NCBI GenBank assembly: GCA_013287135.1
Contig: JABDEK010000003.1
Span: 1-64,000 of the forward strand
Length of the DNA: 64,000 nucleotides
Reading direction: 5' to 3'
Origin: Acidobacteriota bacterium
GTDB taxonomy: Bacteria > Acidobacteriota > Terriglobia > Acidiferrales > UBA7541
Positions within the stretch are counted from its first letter, which is position 1. Each line of letters starts with the position of its first letter. Of this stretch, positions 1 to 8,405 are shown in pieces. The notes below the pieces were generated by a model. It was not told where the DNA came from, searched no databases, and saw only the letters and a program-made list of their open reading frames with translations. The position numbers and the translations under genes were made by a program.

Positions 1-489
1 CAAGCGCCGCCAGTTGACCAGGATTATCGGCGCTACGATAACAATCCGAACCCGGTAACTGGAAATGTGGCGGCAACCACGCCAACCGTTTTGATCTATC
101 TTAGCGACGGAACTACCCTGGCTGCGAGCGACTACTGGCTAGCAGACGGCCAGCTGCATTACTACGTGAACTATGGCGGCGAAAATAGCGTCGACATGAG
201 TCAGGTGGATTTGCAGCGTACGGTGAACGAAAACGCGAAGCGCGGTGTGCGATTCTCGTTGAAGCCGAATCCAGACAGTGCGAACCCGGCGCCGTCTTCA
301 AACGATTTCAGGCCTCGCTACGAGAACAAGCCTCGAACTCCGAACGCTAATCCGAATATCAACCCGAACAGCACCACTTCAAACCAGAATAACAACAAGC
401 AGACTGCGCCGGCGACGAATCCCGCTCCGCCTGCTCAGCCTGAACCACGAATGGAGACTACGTCTCAAACGGCACTCTCGCATTCGTAG
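1..489 (+). CDS. Hypothetical secreted-type protein, 5' end cut off by window
   Basis: The reading frame is already open at base 1 and runs to TAG at 487-489, so the true start lies outside the window; the GTG at 67 is only the first start-like codon inside it. The visible part has a compact domain (VLIYLSDGTTLAASDYWL, then LHYYVNYGGENSV and VDLQRTVNENAKRGV), followed by a disordered Asn/Pro/Thr-rich tail from about base 270. Proteins with this DYWL...LHYV..YGGE core are, from memory, common as uncharacterised exported proteins in Acidobacteriota. No function can be assigned. A strong intrinsic terminator follows at 515-549, so this is the last gene of its transcript. Confidence 0.7.
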   Translation, partial: QAPPVDQDYRRYDNNPNPVTGNVAATTPTVLIYLSDGTTLAASDYWLADGQLHYYVNYGGENSVDMSQVDLQRTVNENAKRGVRFSLKPNPDSANPAPSSNDFRPRYENKPRTPNANPNINPNSTTSNQNNNKQTAPATNPAPPAQPEPRMETTSQTALSHS

Positions 490-514
490 ACTGAACGCTC
501 TAACGAAAATAACA

Positions 515-549
515 GGGCCTCACATCCATGCGATGGGAGGCCCTTTTTT
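515..549 (+). terminator. Rho-independent terminator after the truncated gene
   Basis: GGGCCTC at 515-521 pairs perfectly with GAGGCCC at 537-543 across a 15-base loop and is followed directly by six T residues (544-549). It lies 26 bases after the stop codon of the upstream gene, and the next gene is on the other strand. Confidence 0.85.
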
Positions 550-567
550 GCATGCAATTAATTCGAA

Positions 568-942
568 TTAGAAGGTATATCGGTCGACAGACTCGTCGGC
601 GACACGGACGTGTTTCAGTCCAACTAGAGTGCCGTACACGTGCCAAAAATCGCCTTCGGTGTGCGTGAATTCAACTCCGACCTTATTGTGAGTCCAAAGA
701 CTGCGGCCTACGAAGACTACGCGACACTCGCGCTCTTCTTCCGTGACACTGTTCACGAGCAGAAGCGTTTGACCGGTTTTCACTTTTACGCCCAATGACA
801 ACAGCCCGCCATGAACGCTTACGGCTCTGGTCTCGGCATCGTGCCGGAAAGGCCGGTCATCGGCGGTGCGTCCGTACACTCGAACCGGGATGGATAAAGG
901 TAAACGCTTGCTGCGTCGCTGCCTCGCAAGAGACGGCGCCAT
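568..942 (-). CDS. PilZ-like domain protein
   Basis: A 124-residue protein of PilZ size and layout: an Arg-rich N-terminus (RQRRSKRLPL, giving the RxxxR signature), then the strand-turn segment AVSVHGGLLSL, then a beta-barrel with ECRVVFVG and KVGVEF. PilZ domains bind cyclic di-GMP and alter motility, exopolysaccharide or gene expression. The second PilZ signature, (D/N)xSxxG, reads AxSxxG here, so ligand binding may be weak or lost. The start at 942 is chosen because AAAGGAGG precedes it at good spacing. It stands alone, divergent from the DedA gene, so no partner is indicated. Confidence 0.7.
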   Translation of the reverse strand: MAPSLARQRRSKRLPLSIPVRVYGRTADDRPFRHDAETRAVSVHGGLLSLGVKVKTGQTLLLVNSVTEEERECRVVFVGRSLWTHNKVGVEFTHTEGDFWHVYGTLVGLKHVRVADESVDRYTF

Positions 943-981
943 TCATCCTCCTTTGCCCAATGAAGGATTGATGCTCTACTG

Positions 982-1010
982 AAAATAATGGGGCGGATCG
1001 CTTACGGCAA
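982..1010 (-). promoter_or_regulatory. Candidate sigma70 promoter for the PilZ-like gene
   Basis: On the minus strand TTGCCG (1010-1005) and TATTTT (987-982) are separated by 17 bases. Transcription would start near 975, about 30 bases before the start codon, leaving room for the AGGAGG ribosome site. Judged by eye only. Confidence 0.35.
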
Positions 1011-1104
1011 TAGTACTTTTCCTGGAATAGAAGTAACCGGACTGCGACATTGGCAGTCTTATTGTTTACCGCCAACATAGGATTCAGAGGCCGGATCCAG
1101 CGAA

Positions 1105-1770
1105 ATGGAAAGTAACGCCATCATCGTGCTTTTGACTTTTCAAGCGACGAAGAAAGTCTCGCATTGGATTTTTCATCTCGGCGCGTTTGGGCTGATTCCG
1201 CTCGGTATACTGGATGCCTCCGTTATTCCGCTGCCGGGAAGTATGGATGTGCTCACCATTGTGTTGGCCACCAAACAGCCGGATTGGTGGTTTATTTACG
1301 CGCTAATCGCCACTGTAGGATCCGTACTGGGTAATTTCTTAACCTATCGGCTCGCGCGCAAGGGAGGTAAGGAAACGCTGGAGAAGAGACTTTCGCACAA
1401 GAACATGGAGCGGGTGACGGAGACTTTTGAGCGTTGGGGATTTGGGGCGATTGCTATTCCGGCGTTGTTGCCGCCTCCGATGCCCATGATTCCTTTTGTT
1501 CTAGCCGCCGGCGCGACTAAATATTCGCTCAGAAAATTTCTCGCGGCCATGACTTTGGGACGACTTGCCAGGTACAGCATATTTGCTATGTTGGCAGCTC
1601 GGTATGGCCACGGAATCATCAGATTCATTCACCAGCACGGTCATCCGGTGGTGCTTTCAGCCATCGGAATCGCGGCAGTTGTTGCGGTAATTTTCCTGGT
1701 GCTTCATTACGGCAAGAAAGACACGCGTGCGCGTTCTCCAAAACAACGGCCAGCAAAAAGTAAGGCGTAA
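1105..1770 (+). CDS. DedA family (VTT domain) inner-membrane protein
   Basis: A 221-residue polytopic membrane protein with the hallmarks of the DedA/SNARE-associated (VTT) family: an N-terminal re-entrant segment containing IPLPGSMDVLTIVLA, a membrane segment with GSVLGNFLTYRLARKGG, and the conserved LPPPMPMIPFVLAAG loop. A long C-terminal hydrophobic helix (about residues 180-203) ends in a Lys/Arg-rich cytoplasmic tail. DedA proteins support membrane homeostasis, and some are linked to undecaprenyl-phosphate or phospholipid flipping; which substrate applies here cannot be read from the sequence. The ATG at 1105 is the first in the frame but has no clear Shine-Dalgarno sequence. Single gene, divergent from the PilZ gene. 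Confidence 0.85.
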   Translation: MESNAIIVLLTFQATKKVSHWIFHLGAFGLIPLGILDASVIPLPGSMDVLTIVLATKQPDWWFIYALIATVGSVLGNFLTYRLARKGGKETLEKRLSHKNMERVTETFERWGFGAIAIPALLPPPMPMIPFVLAAGATKYSLRKFLAAMTLGRLARYSIFAMLAARYGHGIIRFIHQHGHPVVLSAIGIAAVVAVIFLVLHYGKKDTRARSPKQRPAKSKA

Positions 1771-1937
1771 GTCAAAATTAGCTCTGTCATTTCGCCATCT
1801 CTCTTTTTGGTCGTTTCTCTCCTTTCGGCAATCCTTAATACAGCGATTGCGGTATAGCCTCACAGCTAGGCACGCCGTAGACTTTCGCGCGTCACTGACC
1901 CGTTCTGATCTGCTTGATGAATCCACAGGAGGACTTC

Positions 1938-2276
1938 TTGAAAACAACGAATGCTTGGAGGCATCGCAGTTTGCTTCAGACTTTAGTTGCGTTCGCAACG
2001 ATGAGCGCATTCTTATTCCTGGTCGCCGCGCCTCGTGCACATGCCGACGAGAGAGATAAATGCCGTCAGCGGATTGAGAAAGCGGAAGCCAAGCTAAACG
2101 CTGCGGTCGCCAAACACGGCGCCAATAGCCCGGAAGCCCGCGACCGTTGGCACGAGCTGCGCGCTGAACGAGAACATTGCTGGACCGCATACCACCAGTG
2201 GTGGGACGGTCGAGACCGTAGGTGGCGCACCGATCCGGATTGGGACCATGATGATCGCTGGCCCGAACACCACTAA
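1938..2276 (+). CDS. Small secreted protein of unknown function
   Basis: The TTG at 1938 is chosen as start because AGGAGG (1927-1932) sits five bases upstream; an in-frame TTG at 1914 would destroy that arrangement. The 112-residue product has a basic N-terminus, a hydrophobic stretch ending FLVAAPRAHA, and a predicted signal-peptidase site after AHA. The mature part is about 80 residues, mostly helical and charged (CRQRIEKAEAKLNAA, then RDRWHELRAEREHCW), with two cysteines and a His/Asp/Trp-rich end. It may bind metal or a surface, but I do not recognise a characterised family. A terminator follows at 2323-2366, so it is monocistronic. Confidence 0.65.
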   Translation: MKTTNAWRHRSLLQTLVAFATMSAFLFLVAAPRAHADERDKCRQRIEKAEAKLNAAVAKHGANSPEARDRWHELRAEREHCWTAYHQWWDGRDRRWRTDPDWDHDDRWPEHH

Positions 2277-2322
2277 TGGCATTTAAAGTTTCACTTTAAG
2301 AGATTGATTTTTGGAATTCAGG

Positions 2323-2366
2323 CGCGGACTCTGGCTTTTTCAGCAGGCTCGGAGTCCGCGTTTTTT
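2323..2366 (+). terminator. Rho-independent terminator
   Basis: CGCGGACTC (2323-2331) pairs with GAGTCCGCG (2352-2360), a perfect nine-base stem with a 20-base loop, followed by six T residues at 2361-2366. It closes the small secreted-protein transcript 46 bases after its stop. Confidence 0.88.
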
Positions 2367-2406
2367 ATTATTTGCGTGCCTCATTTTGTCGCTGTATTCG
2401 CCCGCG

Positions 2407-2435
2407 TTGACACTGGTTGGGTCGCGTGTTAGTTT
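2407..2435 (+). promoter_or_regulatory. Sigma70 promoter predicting a near-leaderless transcript
   Basis: A perfect TTGACA at 2407-2412, a 17-base spacer and TAGTTT at 2430-2435. Transcription is expected near 2442, only two bases before the ATG at 2444, and no Shine-Dalgarno sequence precedes that ATG. Confidence 0.5.
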
Positions 2436-2443
2436 CGCGAGCC

Positions 2444-3538
2444 ATGACACAAGCGAGTTCATCCGCTCCGAATAAAAAACGTATCGCAATTATCCCCGGT
2501 GATGGCATAGGCAAAGAAGTAATTCCTGCGAGTGTTCAAGTACTAAAATCTGCTGCCGCCTCGGGAGGGCGCGAAGTTGCGGTGACTGAGTTTGACTGGG
2601 GCGCCGACCGTTATCTTCGCGATGGCACTACTTTGCCCTCCGACGCGGTGGAAATGTTCCATCGCGATTTCGACGCCATCCTGCTCGGCGCCATGGGGGA
2701 TCCGCGCGTTCCGACAAACGTCCATGCTGCCGATATTCTGCTGGGCTTGCGTTTTAAGTTAGACCTCTACGTTAACGCCCGCCCCTGCGTTCTTTTCGAC
2801 AAGCGGTTCACGCCGCTGAAAGATCGCACCGAGAAAGACATCCACTTTATGGTCTTTCGGGAAAACACCGAGGGCCTTTACGTTGGAATGGGCGGGAATT
2901 TCAAGAAGGGAACAGCCGACGAAGTTGCAGTACAAGAAGATTTGAATACGCGCAAGGGCGTGGAGCGCATCATCCGCTACGCCTTTGAATATGCGAAGGC
3001 CCGCGACCTCAAGCGCGTGTGCATGAGCGATAAATCCAACGCGATGACGTTTGCCCATGACCTTTGGCAGCGCGTGTTCAAGCAAGTTAAAGCGGAGTAC
3101 CCGGAGATCGAATCCAGCCACCAATACATCGACAACCTCCTGATGCAAATGGTTCGCGACCCTTCGCAGTTCGACGTGATCGTGACTGGTAATTTATTTG
3201 GCGACATCGCAAGCGACTTGGGCGCGCAACTCGCTGGAGGCTTAGGCCTGGCCCCCTCGGGCAATATTCATCCCGGACAAGTTTCACTGTTCGAGCCCGT
3301 GCACGGTTCGGCTCCAGCGATTGCTGGGAAGAATATTGCGAATCCAATGGGAGCGGTTCTCACCGCGGGAATGATGTTCGAGTATTTGGGCTGGAAGCCC
3401 GAGGCGCAAGCAATCGTAGCCGCAGTCCACGCTGCTCTGCGGGAAGGGAAGACACCCGCCGAGTTAGGTGGCTCGATGGGTACGCGCGAGCTCGGAGATT
3501 GGTTAAGTAGTTTCGTTGCCAAAGCTGGCGTCCGGTAG
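2444..3538 (+). CDS. Isocitrate/isopropylmalate dehydrogenase family protein
   Basis: A 364-residue member of the NAD(P)-dependent beta-decarboxylating dehydrogenases, which oxidise a 2-hydroxy acid and remove the adjacent carboxylate. Seen: the N-terminal IAIIPGDGIGKEV motif; the substrate loop RFKLDLYVNARP; FRENTEGLYVG; the metal-binding stretch around NLFGDIASDLGAQ; and the nucleotide site HGSAPAIAGKNIANP. The substrate loop is closer to 3-isopropylmalate dehydrogenase (LeuB) than to isocitrate dehydrogenase, which carries a phosphorylatable Ser there. No leuC or leuD is nearby, so a role in leucine synthesis, homoisocitrate or tartrate metabolism cannot be decided. ATG 2444 is preferred over an in-frame TTG at 2417 because of the promoter position. 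Confidence 0.85.
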   Translation: MTQASSSAPNKKRIAIIPGDGIGKEVIPASVQVLKSAAASGGREVAVTEFDWGADRYLRDGTTLPSDAVEMFHRDFDAILLGAMGDPRVPTNVHAADILLGLRFKLDLYVNARPCVLFDKRFTPLKDRTEKDIHFMVFRENTEGLYVGMGGNFKKGTADEVAVQEDLNTRKGVERIIRYAFEYAKARDLKRVCMSDKSNAMTFAHDLWQRVFKQVKAEYPEIESSHQYIDNLLMQMVRDPSQFDVIVTGNLFGDIASDLGAQLAGGLGLAPSGNIHPGQVSLFEPVHGSAPAIAGKNIANPMGAVLTAGMMFEYLGWKPEAQAIVAAVHAALREGKTPAELGGSMGTRELGDWLSSFVAKAGVR

Positions 3539-3702
3539 ACCCTCAGCCATTAGTTGAGCTATTTTTCCGACCAGCTTCCGCTTGTATATTGACGCGAACT
3601 TTAACTTCCACTTCACTTGTCGGCAGGTCGACTCGGATTTCTAAAGTAAGTTCACGGCGCACTCTTCGATTTAACATCGCCAGTGTAACTTAGGGCGTAA
3701 CT

Positions 3703-4335
3703 TTAATTCTGCTTGATGGCAGGAGGAGCCTGCGTAATGCTGCCCGCAACCAGATCGGTCTTCAAGGTGATTTTTTGTTTCGGCAAAAGCTTCACATCCG
3801 TATTGAATTCCTGATATCCCGCTAAGGCAATTTTGATGTGATGATCGCCCGGGCTCACGAGCATTCCACGTCCCATCCCGCCGAACTGCTTCACGTAGCC
3901 TACGAAAGAGCCGTCGACGAATACGGCCGCGCGTTCGGGCGTGACCTTGAGCTTTATTTCCGAAGTAACGGTCGAGTATTCAGCCTTAGGATCTTTGTCC
4001 AGCCTCACGGTGACGATTAGTTTTTTGCCAGGCTCGACAACGAATGACTGCGTGGAATCTAGATAGCCTGTTTGGCGAAAGGAGATTTCGTGCGTGCCGG
4101 GCAGCAGCATCACCTTCTTGTCGTCTTTCAGCTCTGCGACGTAGCCCACGTATTGGCCGTCGATCCACACGCCCGCAGTTTTCTCAGCTTTGTCAGGCCC
4201 GATGAACTGTACTTCGCCCAAGACTTGGTTCGGTGCTTGCGCTTTTTGATTCTGGGCCGAAGCAACGAGCGGAATGAGGATGAGCGAAAGGAAGACCATT
4301 GGGATAGCTACAAATCCGCGCTTGATGATTTTCAT
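3703..4335 (-). CDS. Secreted protein with two PEGA domains
   Basis: A 210-residue exported protein. The start at 4335 is supported by CAGGAGTTGCC immediately upstream on the minus strand; a longer in-frame extension to 4446 lacks one. A signal peptide (KIIKRGFVAIPMVFLSLILIPL, cut after ASA) is followed by two similar beta-rich repeats: GVWIDGQYVGYV...LLPGTHEISFRQTGY at about residues 45-110, and AVFVDGSFVGYV...VSPGDHHIKIALAGY at about 125-185. This is the PEGA repeat, a surface-exposed beta-sandwich often attached to cell-wall or pilus-associated proteins. The last residues are Pro/Gln rich. Divergent from the CocE-like hydrolase gene. The biological partner is unknown. Confidence 0.8.
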   Translation of the reverse strand: MKIIKRGFVAIPMVFLSLILIPLVASAQNQKAQAPNQVLGEVQFIGPDKAEKTAGVWIDGQYVGYVAELKDDKKVMLLPGTHEISFRQTGYLDSTQSFVVEPGKKLIVTVRLDKDPKAEYSTVTSEIKLKVTPERAAVFVDGSFVGYVKQFGGMGRGMLVSPGDHHIKIALAGYQEFNTDVKLLPKQKITLKTDLVAGSITQAPPAIKQN

Positions 4336-4499
4336 GGCAACTCCTGTAATCAAAATTGAACTGGAATATCTAACCATATTTTCTGCTGAGCGGGACATTG
4401 AAACTACAAGCTCGAAGTATTTTCTTAGTTTTCCTGCTTGCATCAAACCTCAACCGCCGGTAGAACTGTCGGCCATACGACTCCAAAGCTCGAAACCAC

Positions 4500-4528
4500 T
4501 TGACCTTGAATTCGCTAAATTGTAGGGT
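4500..4528 (+). promoter_or_regulatory. Candidate sigma70 promoter for the CocE-like gene
   Basis: TTGACC (4500-4505), a 17-base spacer and TAGGGT (4523-4528). The predicted transcript start near 4535 lies about 33 bases before ATG 4568 and leaves GGAGG at 4555-4559 as ribosome site. Confidence 0.4.
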
Positions 4529-4567
4529 CTGCATGCACAAATCGGCCATCTCTTGGAGGCGGTCTTG

Positions 4568-6499
4568 ATGCGGCGTTCGGCGCCATATTTAATCTTCATC
4601 TTGATGCTTGTGTTTGTTCCACGCGTTTGGACGCGTGCTCACGCGGACTCCGCGCCAGAATTTAATGTAAAGGAACACTACACAAAATTTGAATTCCGGA
4701 TTCCCATGCGCGACGGGAAACTCCTCTTCACCTCGGTTTACGTTCCCAAGGATTCATCACGCAGCTATCCATTCATGGTCGACCGCACGCCCTACAGTGT
4801 CGCTCCGTACGGCGTCGATCAATACCGAAAGACGCTCGGACCTTCCGACGAGTTTCAGCGCGCTGGCTATATTTTCGTTTATCAAGATGTGCGCGGACGC
4901 TATATGTCGGAAGGAACATTTGTGGAGATGCGGCCGCACGTCGACGTCAAGAAATCCAAGGACGATGTGGACGACAGTAGCGACATGTATGACACGGTTG
5001 ATTGGCTGCTGAAAAACATTCCGAACAATAATGGCAAAGTGGGGATATGGGGAATCTCTTACCCGGGGTTTTACACCTCCGCCAGCATCATTGACTCGCA
5101 TCCGGCGATTAAAGCCGCTTCACCCGAAGCGCCCATGACCGACCTGTTCATGGGTGATGATGCGTATCACGGTGGTGCGTTCATGCTCGCTGCGAATTTT
5201 GGCTTTTACACTTTTTTCCGGCCGCAGCCCGTGCCGATCTTGCCGCAAAAAAACTCGCAGAGATTCGACTTCGGCACAGCCGATGGATACGATTTTTTCC
5301 TGAGAATGGGCTCGCTATCGGACGCGAAGGCTCTTTACTTCAAAGATCCCAACTGGCTCTGGGATGACCAGGTCGCTCATGATACTTACGACGATTACTG
5401 GAAAGCTCGCAATCTCGCGCCGCGCATGAAGAACATCCATTGTGCGGTGCTCACGGTGGGCGGCTGGTTTGACGCGGAAGATTTGCAGGGACCTTTTTCA
5501 ACACATGCCGCGATCGGCCGCAATAATCCGGACATCTACAACGGAATTGTAGTGGGCCCCTGGGTACATGGTGGTTGGTCGCGCTACGAGGGGAATCACC
5601 TCGGCAGTGTAAACTTCGCGTCCAATACAGGGCAATTTTTCCGAAGCCAAATCCTTTTTCCATTCTTCGAGCAGTACTTGAAGGGTGGCGCTGACGCGAA
5701 ATTGCCCGCGGCCTACGTGTTTGAAACGGGAACTAACACTTGGAGAGAGTATTCAACTTGGCCACCGAAGAATACTGAACCCAAAACATTATATTTTCGT
5801 GCGCATGGAAAACTTTCATTCGATGCACCAGGCGAGGTGGCGGGAGCGGCAGACGAATATGTCAGCGACCCAAATCGCCCGGTGCCGTTCGTCGGCTATC
5901 CGGCCACTTCCGTGCCCCAGGAATATATGGTCGCGGACCAACGGTTCGCCACGACCCGGCCCGATGTCCTGGTATTTCAGACCGAGCCGCTTGAGCAGGA
6001 CGTTACGATTGTTGGTCCGGTATCACCTAGGCTTTTTGTATCGACTTCCAGCACCGATTCGGACTGGGTTGTGAAACTGATCGACGTGTATCCCGAGGAC
6101 TATCCCGATGAGGCCGTACCCAACGCGACGCCGCCCAACGACGTAGGTCCACCAACAATTAAGGTTGCCGGCTTTGAGCAGCTAATTCGCGGGGAACCCA
6201 TGCGCGGGAAATTTCGGAAGAGCTTCGAGCATCCCGAAGCGTTTACTCCGGGCGAGGTTGAAAAAGTGGATTTCACCATGCCAGACATAAATCATACTTT
6301 CCGCCGAGGACATCGGATCATGGTGCAGGTGCAAAGTTCATGGTTTCCCTTGATCGATCGGAACCCTCAAGTTTTCGAAAATATCCCTGACGCCAAGCCT
6401 GCAGATTTCCAGAAAGCTACCGAGCGAGTGTATCGAAGTAAAGATCAACCCTCGGGAATTAAAGTTCAAGTGCTGCCTTCGAGCGCTGGCGGCGGTTAA
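4568..6499 (+). CDS. CocE/NonD family hydrolase (X-Pro dipeptidyl-peptidase type), exported
   Basis: A 643-residue alpha/beta hydrolase of the S15/CocE family, which cleaves esters or acyl-amide bonds (cocaine esterase, glutaryl acylase, X-Pro peptidases). The start at ATG 4568 follows GGAGG (4555-4559). A signal peptide ends near RAHADS. The nucleophile elbow is GIWGISYPG, with Ser at about residue 164. Candidate acid and base are in GGWFDAED and GPWVHGGW. The family's C-terminal jelly-roll domain is recognisable from PLEQDVTIVGPVSPRLFVST to FRRGHRIMVQVQSSWFP. The natural substrate cannot be predicted; scavenging of peptides or esters outside the cytoplasm fits the signal peptide. It forms a single-gene unit, convergent with the rhomboid gene. 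Confidence 0.88.
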   Translation: MRRSAPYLIFILMLVFVPRVWTRAHADSAPEFNVKEHYTKFEFRIPMRDGKLLFTSVYVPKDSSRSYPFMVDRTPYSVAPYGVDQYRKTLGPSDEFQRAGYIFVYQDVRGRYMSEGTFVEMRPHVDVKKSKDDVDDSSDMYDTVDWLLKNIPNNNGKVGIWGISYPGFYTSASIIDSHPAIKAASPEAPMTDLFMGDDAYHGGAFMLAANFGFYTFFRPQPVPILPQKNSQRFDFGTADGYDFFLRMGSLSDAKALYFKDPNWLWDDQVAHDTYDDYWKARNLAPRMKNIHCAVLTVGGWFDAEDLQGPFSTHAAIGRNNPDIYNGIVVGPWVHGGWSRYEGNHLGSVNFASNTGQFFRSQILFPFFEQYLKGGADAKLPAAYVFETGTNTWREYSTWPPKNTEPKTLYFRAHGKLSFDAPGEVAGAADEYVSDPNRPVPFVGYPATSVPQEYMVADQRFATTRPDVLVFQTEPLEQDVTIVGPVSPRLFVSTSSTDSDWVVKLIDVYPEDYPDEAVPNATPPNDVGPPTIKVAGFEQLIRGEPMRGKFRKSFEHPEAFTPGEVEKVDFTMPDINHTFRRGHRIMVQVQSSWFPLIDRNPQVFENIPDAKPADFQKATERVYRSKDQPSGIKVQVLPSSAGGG

Positions 6500-6680
6500 T
6501 CCTTCTCTTCGATTGTCGACAAGTCGTCGCGGAGTAGAATCGCCAAGCACGATGTTCTGAGTTCAAGTGAATGTTCAAATATTACTTGATCACTTGCGAG
6601 TGTTCTTCAAGCTTAAAAATCATTTTGTGAGTCGCTCGTTTTGTTCAACCGTTACCGCAACTGTCGGCCTGACGACGATC

Positions 6681-7379
6681 TTAATCGTAAATCGCGCTTC
6701 GCTCCGCTGGCTTGATTGCCCGAGCTAGGAGCATCCCCGTGAGGAACCCGCCCACGTGAGCCCACCAAGCCACCCCTCCCAATGAGGCGGCGCGCGGATC
6801 GTTAAGCGAACCGATTCCGCTCATGAATTGCACCAGAAACCAAAGCCCGATAAAGATCAGCGCCGGAATTTGCCAGGTGAACCAGATGATGAACAGCGGG
6901 ACGAGCGTTAGTATGCGAGAAGAAGGGAAGAACACGATATACGCACCGAGTATGCCGGAAATCGCTCCGCTAGCGCCGATGGACGGCAAGTGCGAGCCCC
7001 AGGAAAATATGGTCTGTATAAGCCCGGATGATATTCCGCAGACTAGGTAGAAAGCTAAATAGCCAAGCGTACCAAGCCGATCCTCCACATTTCCGCCAAA
7101 GATCCACAAGAACCACATGTTACCGATAATATGAAGCCAGCCGCCGTGAAGAAACATGCAGGTGAAGAGGGGCATTAGCGCGCCGGCTAGACTGTAATGC
7201 TGACCGGCAAGCGCGAGCTGTATCTTCGCAGGGACTAAGCCGTAAATCCGGACGAACGCTTCGGCCTGCGCGGGCGGCAACGATACTTGGTGGAGAAACA
7301 CAATCACGTTGATAACGATAAGGACCAATGTCATCACCGGCACCGAACGGCGCCGGGTCATGTCTCGAAGCGGTATCAT
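6681..7379 (-). CDS. Rhomboid family intramembrane serine protease
   Basis: A 232-residue membrane protein with about six to seven helices. The rhomboid catalytic dyad is visible: GASGAISG with Ser137 and the final-helix HVGGFLTG with His208. The conserved FLHGGWLHIIGNMWF segment (His83, Asn87) supplies the oxyanion region. Rhomboids cut single-pass membrane proteins within the bilayer; the substrate is unknown. ATG 7379 is preferred over an upstream in-frame TTG at 7409 because AGGAAGAG lies just before it. Single gene, convergent with the CocE-like hydrolase. Confidence 0.9.
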   Translation of the reverse strand: MIPLRDMTRRRSVPVMTLVLIVINVIVFLHQVSLPPAQAEAFVRIYGLVPAKIQLALAGQHYSLAGALMPLFTCMFLHGGWLHIIGNMWFLWIFGGNVEDRLGTLGYLAFYLVCGISSGLIQTIFSWGSHLPSIGASGAISGILGAYIVFFPSSRILTLVPLFIIWFTWQIPALIFIGLWFLVQFMSGIGSLNDPRAASLGGVAWWAHVGGFLTGMLLARAIKPAERSAIYD

Positions 7380-7658
7380 TTGCTCTTCCTGCGCCGGCGA
7401 CTCAAACAATTCGCGTCATACGAAATCGATCTTATGCTTTACATTAATTCTTAAAGTTATCGGAGACCCGATCGAGAATAGCACTGTAGCTGAGGCGCTA
7501 TAGATTTCAAGTTTAGAAGCGGCTGGCGCGAATGTTTAGCAATTGCGCGGCGTGCGTCGCTATGATAAACATTTTTGTTTCACCTGCGTGCGGTAACAGC
7601 CGTGAGCGCGTTATGTCGACTCAACGGCGCACCCTGAATTGCCGCCACATGAACGCTG

Positions 7659-8405
7659 ATGCCATTACGCGAATCCGAAGCAATTGTTTTGCAAAGCTAT
7701 CCGCTCGGTGAAGCTGATCGCCTGGTGAGCTTTTTGTCGCGCAGCATCGGAAGGGTGCGCGGAGTTGCCTCGGGCGCTCGCAGAACGAAGAGCCGTTTTG
7801 GCTCTACGCTGGAGCGTCTTTCGTACGTGCGCATATGGTTTTTCGAAAAGGAAACGCGCGAGCTTGTGCGTATCAGCCAGTGCGAATTGATCGAGTCGTT
7901 CCTTGACGCATTCAAGGATTACGAATCGGGCGTCGGCTTGGCCATTATTAGCGAGGTTACTGAAGCGGTTTTACCGGACCGCGAGGCCTCAGACGCGAAT
8001 TTTCGACTTTTGCTGTTGACTGCGCAAGCGGTGAAACGCACGAGTAAGTGGGAAGTGCCGCTGGCTTATTTCGCGTTGTGGACAGTAAAGCTTGGCGGAT
8101 GGCTTCCGCCGTTGGATGTTTGTTCGAGGTGCGGGACGGTGCTTAGCTCCAACGAGCCGGCCTATTTTTCGCGGAGTTCTTCGGCGCTATTTTGCGCGAA
8201 GTGTCGCAAACCGGGGTTACGCGTCATCCCGGCTACAGCGTTGGTAGTTGCGCGCAAGATGCTCGCACAGCGGTTAGACAAGTTTGCACAAGGCGAGATT
8301 TCCGACTCCGCCGCCCGAGAGTTGACCGATATCACGCTCGACGTGATTGAACGGCAGATAGATCGCAAATTGAAATCTCGAGAACTTCTGGAGCCCACGG
8401 CGTGA
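7659..8405 (+). CDS. recO: DNA repair protein RecO
   Basis: 248 residues, normal RecO length. The N-terminal OB fold ([22 protein letters not shown], then [15 protein letters not shown]) binds single-stranded DNA and SSB. The central helical part carries a four-cysteine zinc site (DVCSRCG and FCAKC, about residues 150-185). RecO works with RecR to load RecA on gapped DNA. The gene overlaps glyQ by four bases, so they are translationally coupled; the recO-glyQ-glyS arrangement occurs in several bacterial phyla. Confidence 0.93.
   Translation: MPLRESEAIVLQSYPLGEADRLVSFLSRSIGRVRGVASGARRTKSRFGSTLERLSYVRIWFFEKETRELVRISQCELIESFLDAFKDYESGVGLAIISEVTEAVLPDREASDANFRLLLLTAQAVKRTSKWEVPLAYFALWTVKLGGWLPPLDVCSRCGTVLSSNEPAYFSRSSSALFCAKCRKPGLRVIPATALVVARKMLAQRLDKFAQGEISDSAARELTDITLDVIERQIDRKLKSRELLEPTA

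Noticed and set aside
1727-2059. 110-residue plus-strand frame overlapping DedA and the small secreted protein
   Set aside because: Out of frame with both supported genes; composition is Arg/Ser-rich as in random frames.
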